In this document: one piece after another, positions 42,649 through 52,080 of the stretch | Numbering within the stretch: the first letter of the stretch is position 1 | Layout: each line of letters begins with the position of its first letter | Assembly: GCA_025769875.1 (NCBI GenBank) | Contig: JAGFNK010000352.1 | Location: 1 to 54,867 of the forward strand | Source of the DNA: Russula earlei | Lineage: Eukaryota; Basidiomycota; Agaricomycetes; Russulales; Russulaceae | DNA: 54,867 nt | Direction of reading: 5' to 3' | Position numbers and translations under genes: made by a program | Notes under the pieces: model-generated | Database searches by the model: none | The model's input: only the letters and a program-made list of their open reading frames with translations | What the model was told of the DNA's origin: nothing

Positions 42649-44654
42649 TTGCTGTTTTCAGCACACTTGGCATGGTGCTTGAAACCACACATTTGGTGCA
42701 AAGACCCCCTTCAACATGCAAGGCAAATATCTCCCTCATTTCCCCTGAATTGCCTCAATGAGGGCTATCTAGCCCCATCATTTTCATGAGATTTGAGCAA
42801 GAATTGGTGAAGCTGGACTCAGGCAGCCTGCACATGTATATTACACACATTACAACTAAAATTGATCATCTATCTTTCTTATTTTTTCCTGCAAAGTGCA
42901 CCCATAGGCTGTGTTGAGGCAGCCCAATGGTGTTTTTGACCCAAGAGTTAGGGCTTCTTTCTTTTCACACGTCACTGTCACAACAACACAAACTTCCTTT
43001 CTTTATGCCACAAGGGCAACTTCTATCTGATGATGCCCACTGGATTGTCCTACATATGTCCTCCAGTCTGAGTCTTGGTGATATCACTTATCACACTGGA
43101 GTTCCTTGTCATACCATACAACACATCCTTACCAATTTCAAAATGCATGGAACAGCCAATTGCCCAGACCATTTACTCCAACCCTCAAATGGAATCCTTT
43201 CAATGTAGGAAGCACAAATGAGTTCCCCACATTCTCCAGTTCTTCCTACAGTTTACATTTTCCAGTTTCTTCAAGGCACCATCCTCCCTACCCCTGATGC
43301 TTATCTTGATGAGCTGAAAGATATTCTAAAAGAAAGGACCAGTGTGGACACATCATTGTCAACTATATGGTGTACCCTAAGAAGGAGTGGCTTCACAATG
43401 AAGAAGGTAAGTAATTTGACCTTGAGCTTGCAAGTGCTGCTGACTTGCCACAGCTGAGCAAGAATGCCCTTGAGTGCAATGAGAGACTGCGCCTTTGGTA
43501 TCAGCATACCTTTGGCACCACCTACACTGCGGACCAGGCAGTTTTTGTAGATGAAAGTGCCTTTGATCGCTGAACTGACATTCAAGGGCGAGCATGGGTG
43601 ATATCTAGGAAAGTGGCCATTAGGAAGGGCTTCTTCATTTGAGGAAAAAGGTATGTCCTGAAATCCAATTTTACACCAGACTGCTATATCCAATATCCAG
43701 ATATTTGCTTCTCCCAGCCCTCTCACTCAATGGTCTATTGCAAGCTGGTTGAGGGCTCTTTCACATCTGTACTATTCACCAACTTCATCCAAGGTGTCCT
43801 TTCAAAAATGAATCCCTTCCCTGGAAAGAACTCTGTCTTGATCATGGACAATGCCCACATTCACCAAAATCCAGACATACTCCAAATGATTGAAGAAAGG
43901 TGCAGTGTTATTCTCCTCATGCTAACCTACTGCTCATTCAATGAAGGGGGTGTTGGCTACTTTATTTGCCAGTGTATTCTCCTGATTTCAACCCAATTGA
44001 ACTTGCATTCTCAAAGATCAAGGCTTATGTTCATTGGAATGGGGGTGTGGCTTGCGCTGACTTAGGGAACAATGATACCAATGTGTGGCTCTTTTTATAT
44101 GAAGCAACATTCTCTGTGATGGTGGATCACACAGCAAGCTGGTTCCATAAATGTGGGTATCTCTGAGATGGGTTATTTTTGTCAGTGACTCCTGTAGCAC
44201 TAAATACTGTGTCTGTAATTCTGACACTTGCAAAACTGCCATTTGAGGAAGAGGATCTCCCATTTTTGAGTGTTAGTAAGCCAAGAGGAGAGAAGAGCAT
44301 GCCCAGCAAGATTTAGAACAAGAACATGGATGTGATGAGAATTCTAGACATCTTGAGGCAGTCAGATAATTAGAGGGGAATAAAATTTTATTCCAAAGAG
44401 TGGCTAGCTATGTTTATATTCAAATGACTACAGAGGTGGAGAACAAAGGGAGGCAGGCATGAGAGGGGAGTTGAGACCATGAGAGATGAAGTGACAACAT
44501 GAGCATCAAGGCAGCAATCGGGATCATGCATGGAATGAGAATCCACAAGGTGATTGGGCAGCGAACCCTCATGTATGGTGGTGGAGCTGGGTGGCAATTG
44601 GTGGCTAGGTGGTGAGGTAGGATGAAAAAGACAGAGCAAGCGTGTGGCCTGCAA
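42649..44654 (+). mobile_element. Tc1/mariner-like transposon, decayed, right end missing
   Basis: The left end TTGCTGTTTTCAG follows a TA (42647-42648). 42649-42960 is homologous to the long terminal repeat of the 22071-24411 element. A transposase relic follows (42927-44166). I find no matching right terminal repeat before LTR-A begins at 44655, so the right end is deleted or replaced. This copy supplies the transposase type for the long-TIR family. Confidence 0.75.
42927..44166 (+). pseudogene. Tc1/mariner transposase (DDE_3-like), frameshifted
   Basis: The N-terminal helix-turn-helix part reads LSDDAHWIVLHMSS..LGDITYHTGV and YLDELKDILKERTSVDTSLS. The catalytic core has VFVDESAFD (first D, ~43550), VLIMDNAHIHQNPDI (second D, ~43845) and SPDFNPIELAFSKIKAY (acidic residue, ~43995). 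A TGA follows AFDR (43572), and shifts occur near 43200, 43410, 43640 and 43930, so it is dead. Order and spacing fit the fungal Tc1/mariner group with an HTH followed by DDE_3. Confidence 0.85.
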
Positions 44655-45742
44655 TGTCATGATCTACCCCCTTGTTGATTCGTCACTAACTGCTTCTATT
44701 ATTTGTCAAGACTCACTGTTGAACTATCCAGTTCAAGAGCGAGGGGTAAGCTCGAAGACAAGTTGATAGACGTCCAAGACAGCATGGGCAAGAAGTAGAG
44801 TCCAAAGCAGTAACAAAAACCAGAGAGGTATAGTTACTGGTAGAGTCGAGCAGGTACGCAGGGAAGAGGCCAGAATGGTCACAAGGGGATGGTCCTTAAA
44901 GGAGTATCCCAGGGATAGAGAGTGCCATAAACAAATGGACAGTCTGAGGACTGTCTGCTACTCTATTGAGCGCTTATATACTACAAGAGAACTGCTAAAT
45001 AGGGAACAAGTCATAACCTTGTTATCAAGCACAATAGAGTGATGAGTAAGAAGTCAGAGTGTGCTTACTGAGCATGCTCAGTCATGCTCAGTAAGCTGCT
45101 GAGTAAGAAGGCTTCTCTTGATGAGTAAGAGCCTTCACTGTCCATGTGTTCACTGCTTTAGTACACATGCAAGCACCTGATTCATTTTCTGTTAGTTAGT
45201 TTAGGGCCGGTCATTTGAGGATTTGTAGTTTGGTTTAGGGAATAGTGTTATCTTATAAGGCCCCTTTATATAGTTCTATTATGGTCCTTAGAGTCGACCC
45301 TAATACTTCTATTAAGGTCCTTAGTATTGCCTTATAGTTTGTTCTATAGTTATTAGAGTTAGTCTAATAACGTGTTGTAGGGTCTTTGATACTGTGTCAG
45401 TGCTTATTGTAGAGCACCTAGAGTTGTCCTAAAGGGTCCTTAGGAAGGCCTTAATACTGTCCTTTATTGCTAAAAGGGTTGCCATTAAGTGGGGCTTGCT
45501 GTATGTCAATTGTGCTGAGAATTGCTCATGTGACAATGTGTGCGCGATATTGTGGACACCTCTACTCACCCCTTTTGCTCGTGTGAACAGGTTGACACCA
45601 TAGAGGCTGGGAAGGGTCCTTCAAGGGCCCTGTCTGGAGAATGGTTCATGACATTATTGTTGTTCTCTTCTGTCACCCTCTTCCCCTTGGTTACCATTTC
45701 ATCCCTTGATATTGATTGACAGCTGTCACCTTACTTGCTTTA
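44655..45742 (+). mobile_element. LTR-A fragment (copy 4), split by LTR-C
   Basis: 44655-44703 (TGTCATGATCTACCC..) and 45654-45742 (TTATTGTTGTTCTC..CCCTTGGTTACCATTTC..GACAGCTGTCAC) together match the first ~135 bp of family A (compare 2955-3040). The LTR-C insertion lies between the halves. The remaining ~450 bp of the LTR are missing, and sequence switches to an LTR-C fragment at about 45743. Confidence 0.75.
44704..45653 (-). mobile_element. solo LTR, family C, inside LTR-A
   Basis: 950 bp, plus strand TGTCAAGACTC...GGTTCATGACA, flanked by TTATT at 44699-44703 and 45654-45658. A TATATAAGCGC box on the minus strand (~44980) sets the orientation. Its ends resemble family B (…GTCTTGACA), so B and C are probably related. 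A GCATGCTCAGTCATGCTCAGTAAG-like partly palindromic stretch lies near 45073-45100. Confidence 0.9.
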
Positions 45743-45895
45743 GTGTCCACATGTTCACTGCTTAGTGCACATGCAAAGCATCTGATTCATTTACTGTTAG
45801 TTAGTTTAGGGCTGGTCATTTGGGGACTTGGGTATTTGTCAGTGGAATAGTGTTGCCTATAAGGCCCCTTATACAGTTCTATTAGGGTCCTGATC
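45743..45895 (-). mobile_element. LTR-C fragment (middle part)
   Basis: Closely similar to 45130-45290 inside the full LTR-C (CTGATTCATTTACTGTTAGT, AGTTTAGGGCTGGTCATTTG, ATAAGGCCCC), in the same orientation. Both ends are ragged. Confidence 0.75.
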
Positions 45896-45968
45896 AACAC
45901 ATGCAAATGACTGCACATGGGAACACTCATGGTGGCTGCTTGTGCCATTCTGTGGTCATGGTTGCAGT

Positions 45969-46798
45969 TGTCAAGACACGTACTGCTGATCACTATGGAC
46001 TCAGGAGCAGGTGGGCAAGTGTCAGAACAGATGGTATGTGGCATAAGTGGCATTGAACAGGAGGACAAGCCAAATGACTGAGGAGGTACCAGATGGGGAC
46101 TGGTACATGATGCAAGAGACAAAGGCAAAGGCTAGAGGCCAGTGTAGTGAGGGGGCTTTAAACAAGGCAGTTGTTGAAGAGTACCTTGAAGACAAGAGTA
46201 GACTTTAAACTGAGCGGTCGCGGGGGAGTACCCAGGAGGATGAGAGTATCACAAATGGACAGTCTGATGACTGCCATGCTACATTGGGGCTTATATACTG
46301 TGTACAGGGTCGATTACAAAGAACTGGAACTATTCTAGACTCCTTGGTACCATCCAATAGGACTACAGAGGCATAAACTTGCTTGAGTCAGGTTTCAGGC
46401 TTACTGAGCATATTACTGATCATTGTGGAGCAATGACATCCTTATGATGTCACTGTGGAGTGCTTAGTGAGCCGATGAGGTCATTGTGGAGTTGCTCAGT
46501 CAGCCATGATGTCATTGGAGCCTAAATGACATCATATGAGTTATGCAACAGTTTGCAGGAGTTCATGCCACTGTTTCAGGTTCTTGGTGGCTGAGTGGCC
46601 ATGTGGCTGCTGCGCAATGATTACCTGATTAGGAAATGGGTGCCTAGTCATGTTATAGTGCCTTTGCAATAGCGATATCTTGCAACACAGGAGGGGTAGC
46701 CCAAGAAACAGAAGTCTGTTGGCAATGCAAAGTGAGAGGGGTCTCTCTTGAGTGAAATAGGACAATATATGGCCAGGACCTGGCCTTGGTTCATAACA
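45969..46798 (-). mobile_element. solo LTR, family B, inside the pyrimidine-rich repeat block
   Basis: 830 bp, plus strand TGTCAAGACAC...TTCATAACA, flanked by GCAGT at 45964-45968 and 46799-46803. It has the conserved TGGACAGTCT at 46256-46265 and a TATATAAG box on the minus strand. Confidence 0.95.
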
Positions 46799-49700
46799 GC
46801 AGTCATATGCAGCGCAAGTGCAACTGCCTGTTGCTGTGAGGAGATATTAGAAAGAGTGAGTGAAAAGCAAAGAAAGAAAAAAAGGAAGCTCACTGGGTTT
46901 GGTCCTGGCCATGCTGTCACTGTGAATGGGCTGTTGCACTGAGGGAAGGAAGAGGGAAAAGAGATTGAGAGAACATAAGAACAAAAACACACACCTGTCA
47001 AGCACAAAAATCCCTGATTGCAGGAACATTTTATTGACTGACCTGTCAATTGGGGCCTAGCATGATGGCAGTATGGCAGCACAGAGGTGGGGATCTAGTG
47101 TCTGGGAAGAAGAAAGCAGTGTGGGCAAGGGTTTTCCAATGAGAGGCAGATGCATGAGACCACATGCATGAACAGAAGAGAATGGGGAGGAAGAGCAGGG
47201 AAGGAAAGCAAGGAGGGGGAGTGGTATCGGCACTGCTGCTTACCTGCATCATCCAATCCATTGGTTGCCTGCGTGCACCATTGCAAATACATTCTGGGTG
47301 AGCCAGGAAGGAGGGAAAGAGGGAGAGAGCACATGGGATACCATACACAAAGATGCGAGTGGTCACACATGAAAAAAGCCGTGGGAAATAGCCAGAGATA
47401 GCCAGAAAAGAATGGCAGCTTGGGAGTCTTGAACTGGGACCTTGGGGAAGGAAGAGTGGGAAGGATGTAAGAGGAAGGAGACAGCAAAAGAAGCAATGAA
47501 CATCTGCATGAAAAAAAGGAATGTGTGAAAAGGGAACATGCATCAACTAATTAAAATGAGAACGGAGAGTTAGGGTCCACCCTAAGCTGCCTCCATTTGG
47601 ACGAAAAAATTACCACAATTGGAAGGTATGCTTAGCAAATCAATTTGTAAGCGGTGAAAAAACTTTTTTGATGATGGCATCTTTGTTTTACAATGCGCAT
47701 TTGTTTTTTTCATTCACCATCGTCCTTCCTCTCCTTCCCCTCACCACTCTCCCTTCCCTTTGGTCCCAGGTCAACACTCCCAAGCTGCCAGCTTCCTCAA
47801 GTTTTCCACTCAAGTGTTCACTGGCTACACTGGCTTTTTCCCAAGTCTTTTGACTTTTCCCATGAGCTGTGGTTTCTGTGGGTGTGTTTTTTTTGTTTCA
47901 TTTTCATGCGCTCTCTCTCATCCTCCTTCACCTCCTTCTCAACTGTCTTCCACACAGGCCCCTGAATGCTTCCACCCATTCCTGTCTCCTCCTGTGTCAC
48001 TGCAGTGGTGACCATGACCATGACTTGGGCATGGCCACAGCGACGTCACGACAGCCACAAATCTTGAGCATGGCCCATGAGCCAATGTGATGATCTGGCC
48101 GCTGTGATGGCAACATACCCATGGCCTTGATGACGGCATGGCTCCACTTGCTCTTTCTCCCCCACCTTCTTCCCATCCTCTGCACCTCCATGCTGCGGTT
48201 GTGACAATGATGGCGACTCAGGCATGGCCATGGCACCATCATGATGGCCAGGAATCATCAGCATGGCCCATAGCCACTGTGATGATTTGGCTGCCGTGAC
48301 AGTGATGTGCCCATGTCCGTGATGACGGCACATTTGCCATTGCAATTTTTCTCTTTCTTCTCCCACCCTCTCACTCTCCTCTGCACTTTGCTTTGCAAGT
48401 TCCTTTCAGCATGGGTGTCCACTCCAAGCCAAGACAAGACCATGAGAACACCCAGTGACCATCAAAACCAATTACGCAATTGCCAATCGCGAAACTGGTG
48501 CATGTTTCATGTTCCTTTTGTTTTTTGTTTCTTTCTTTCTTTTCCATCTCACTATGCACACTTTTTCTAACCCTTTCTCAGTGACAGCACAACCAGCATC
48601 ATGGCAATGACACAGTGGTCAAGACAGTGAGGAGTGGTCCACGTGTCACAATGTACCTTTTACTGCTTGTGCGTGCATTTTTTTTCTGGCAATTTTTTTT
48701 TTCTCTTTTTTCCCACATTGTCGACTTCCTATGCAATGCCCTCTGCCCTGCGATCCACTCAAGCATGTGTGGTGACTCCAGGCCAAGACCTCAAGAATGA
48801 TATGCAACATGTTTTGTCCTGCACTTCTCCTCCCTCACCATTCGCACCACCTTCTTCTGCACAAGATCATGCTCCAATCATTCCTGCTGCGTCCTTTCCA
48901 TGTCCTCTGCCTGCTGTGCCTTGATCTGCACCTCCTGGGCGGCCTCCTCTTGCAGTGTCACACAAATCTTGGACTCAGCCCTTTGGCACTGGGCCTCGCA
49001 CTGTTCCAAGTGTGTGTGTGGGTCCCCAAAGTTTGGCGGCCCATGCATGGAGACATCTCTCATGGGCTCTGAGACCATGCAGGTGACTGGCCCTGGCATG
49101 GCTGGGAGCGCTTTCTCATGATGGGAAGAAACACGTGTTTTCTCACTGCAGCATCTTCAGTTTCAGTTTTCATACATGCATTCTTTCCCCTTTCCTTCCA
49201 GTGCATTCTCCCTTCTTTTCTTTTTTTGTCGTCTTTTCTATGCACAAGCAAGCCACACATCCCTGCCTCACCTGCATCAGAATCACGCATGCAATTCCCT
49301 CAAGTATCACTGGCCTCCTTTCTCCCAGGCGCATGTGTGTGTTTCCCAGTGTTTTTCCTCTCAGTTTTTTCTTTTTTCTTTTCTTCTCAAGCAGTGGTGA
49401 CAATGACGATGTCACTGTCACATTGGCAACCACAACACAATGGCCATAACCATGACCACGACCACCGAATGGCACAAGCAGCCACCCCAAGTGTTCCCAC
49501 ACACAGTCATTCCCATGCGTTGACCAGGTGCATTATTCCCTTTCATTTTTGTGAACTGTCTCTCATACTCTCCGCCCTTTCCTCAAGTGCTCCAAGCTCC
49601 CTCCACACACGATCATACAATCCCCACACTCAATACTTGGATGGCAAGGAATGCATGTTTTCATGCATGCACAATCAGGGATTTTTGGGCTTTACTGGCA

Positions 49701-49904
49701 TGCATTTTCATTTTCATTTTTGTGCATTCTCTGATTCTCTTTTCCCTCTTCCTTCCCTCAGTGCCATAGCCCATTGTCCCATTTCACAAGCCTCTCTTCA
49801 TGGTGACATGGCATGGCCTGGATGCAGCAATGATGCTGCAAACTCCCCTCCTGCCATGCTTTCTGCCATGCGTGACATGTCATGTATGTGTTTCCCTTCA
49901 TTTC

Positions 49905-50372
49905 TGTTGAAGCAGATGGGCACAGGTTATGATAACAACAATAAGATCCTTAAGACCTATCAAAAGATATCTACAACGTGTGATTAGATGTGAGAGATAA
50001 GATAGGAAACAGTAAGTACTCACTTCAGTATTGTGTAAGACAAGACTGAAGTGATCTATCAAAATACAACACTCTTAAGTACTCCAGAACATCTCTAAGT
50101 ACACTGCAAGTAGCTACCATCAATAAGAAACAAAGATCATACAAGGATCAGTCATTAGTAGCTACCGATTGTCATCAATTAACTTATCATTGTAAGTAAT
50201 GCAGATCTCAGCATATGAGCTGAGCTGGTCCATGTGATCCAATGCATCATGCACCTGAGCTAAACCGGTGATGCCCAGTCCATGTAACCAACACATCAAC
50301 GTGTCTGAGCTGTGATTACATCACAATGTCCCAGGGTAGTGGTAACACACCAAATCAATGATAATCTCAACA
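49905..50372. mobile_element. probable solo LTR, family E
   Basis: 468 bp, TGTTGAAGC...TCTCAACA (6-bp inverted ends), flanked by ATTTC and GTTTC (four of five identical). It interrupts a repeat module that resumes on the other side. A TCAGTATTGTGTAAGACAAG hairpin near 50025 resembles the one at 17131. Confidence 0.65.
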
Positions 50373-50773
50373 GTTTCTCCCCTCCATTTTTCTCTTTTTT
50401 ACTTTTGTTTTCCTCTCAAGCAGTGATGGCAATGACTATGCCACTGTCACAGTGGCAATCACAATGCAATGGCCATGACCATGACTGTGACCATGGAATG
50501 GCACAAGCAGCCACAAGCCCGCATGCGATCATTCTCACATTGACTGGATGTCTTTTTTCAAGACTCCAAGACTCTGTCTGTGACTTGCCAGTTCCAGCTG
50601 GCTTTCTTTTACCGGAGCGTGCTTGCATGTGTTTTTCCTTTTCTCCTTCTATCTAACACCCCCTTCCAACTGAAGGATGCATGACCAGCCTTCCCCATGA
50701 TGTCCACCCCTTCCCCCTCCACATTTGATGGTACAATCCCCTCACTCGATACCTGGATGGCAAGAAATGCATG

Positions 50774-51006
50774 TGCTCTAATAACTATAGAACGAACTAT
50801 AAGGCAATACTAAGGACCCTAATAGACGTATTAGGGTCGACTCTAAGGACCCTAATAGAACTATATAAGGGCCTTATAAGATAACACTATTCCCTAACCA
50901 AACTGCAAGTCCTCAAATGACTGGCCCTAAACTAACTAACAGAGAATGAATCAGGTGCTTGCACATGCACTAAAGCAGTGAACATGTGGACAGTGAAAGC
51001 TCTTAC
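50774..51006 (+). mobile_element. LTR-C fragment adjoining Gypsy-B
   Basis: Reverse complement of about 45120-45355 of the full LTR-C (TAATAACTATAGAACGAACT, AGGGTCGACTCTAAGGACC, GACTGGCCCTAAACTAACTA). It is cut cleanly by the LTR-B that starts at 51007, so Gypsy-B inserted into an older LTR-C; the other half would be beyond the window. Confidence 0.8.
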
Positions 51007-51834
51007 TGTCAAGACACATACTGCTGATCACTAAGGACTCAGGAGCAGGTGGGCAAGGGTCGGAACAGATGATACATGGCAAAGGCGGCGTTGAACAAGA
51101 GGATGAGCCAAATGATGAGGAGGTACCAGATAGAAACTGGTAGGTGTTGCAAGAGACAGAGGTGAAGGCTGGAGGCCAGTGTAGCGAGGGGCTTTAAACA
51201 AGGCAGTCATTGAAGAGTACCTTGGAGGCGAGGGGAATCTTTAGACTGAGCAGTTGCACGGGAGTACCCAGGAAGAGGAGAGTATCACAAATGGACAGTC
51301 TGATGACTGCCATACTTCATTGGGGCTTATATACAGTGTACAGGGTCGATTACAAAGAACTGGGACTATTCTAGACTCTTTGGTACCATCCAATAGGACT
51401 ACATAGGCATAAACTTGCTTGTGTCAAGTTTCAGGCTTACTGAGCGCATTACTGATCATTGTGGAGCGATGACATCATTATGATGTCACTGTGGAGCCCT
51501 TAGTGAGCCTATGAGGTCACTGTGGAGTCGCTCAGTCAGCCATGATGTCATTGGAGCCTTGATGATGTCAGATGAGTTATGCAACAGTTTCTAAGAGTTT
51601 GTGCCGCTGTTTCGGGTTCCTGGTGGCTGGGTGACCATGTGGCTGCCACGCGATGATTACCCGATTAGGAAACGGGTGCCTGGTCGTGTTATAGTGCCTT
51701 TGCAATAGCGATATCTTGCACTGCGGGAGGGATAGCCCAGAAAACGGAAGGGAGTTGGTAATGCAAAATGAGAGAGGTCTCTCTTGAGTGAAATAGGACC
51801 ATCTACGGCCAGGACCTGGCTTTGGTTTGTAACA
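51007..51834 (-). mobile_element. LTR-B, 3' LTR of the younger Gypsy-B
   Basis: 828 bp, plus strand TGTCAAGACAC...TTTGTAACA, directly next to the polypurine tract. TGGACAGTCT at 51292-51301 and TATATAAG on the minus strand near 51330 repeat the self-priming layout. This copy keeps more CpG sites than the others (for example ACGCGATGA and CCCGATTAGG near 51645-51665). Confidence 0.95.
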
Positions 51835-51848
51835 TTCATCCCCTCTTT
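51835..51848 (-). promoter_or_regulatory. polypurine tract
   Basis: On the minus strand AAAGAGGGGATGAA abuts the LTR start TGTTACAAACC. It is the expected primer for plus-strand DNA synthesis. Confidence 0.8.
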
Positions 51849-52080
51849 ATAGACTTGTTGCTCCTGCAACAGTAGGGACTTGTTTCTTTGGAAGGTGGAG
51901 TAGTTTGCATATGAAAAGTCGAAGTCTGTTCATTCATGGGGAGTTCTCTCTTGTTCTATGGATTGCTTTGGGGATAGCTGTGGTCGATTGAGTGCATGTG
52001 ATGCAGGGGTTCTCTGAAAAGTTTGTTGGTAACAAGGATAAAGATAGTCGTCGACAGAGGTCATGATGAGAGTTATTGGT

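Larger units (their letters stand above)
45896..50773. repeat. unclassified pyrimidine-rich repeat block, units in both orientations
   Basis: With solo LTRs B (45969-46798) and E (49905-50372) removed, this is a patchwork of diverged modules. One module, T/C-rich tract, then CTCAAGCAGTG, CACTGTCACA, CAATGGCCATGACCATGAC, GAATGGCACAAGCAGCC and ACTTGGATGGCAAG, occurs at ~49370-49660 and ~50390-50773, and partly inverted at 45905-45968. Another, AATCAGGGATTTTTG..CTCTTTTCCCTCTTCCTTCC, occurs at ~49668-49790 and inverted at ~46915-47030. ATGGCCCATGAG and CATGATGG phrases recur at 48000-48320. I see no terminal repeats, RT or transposase. Open frames here are Phe/Leu/Ser/Pro-rich by-products of the base composition. 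Confidence 0.5.

Noticed and set aside
47046..49987. Plus and minus frames of 130-290 codons as secreted or membrane proteins
   Set aside because: They are Phe/Leu/Ser/Pro-rich translations of T/C-rich repeat modules, without splice logic or motifs.
45120..51006. A 5.9-kb element with terminal inverted repeats (45130-45355 against 50774-51006)
   Set aside because: The matching ends are simply LTR-C pieces in opposite orientation, and the full LTR-C boundaries are defined by its own TTATT duplication.
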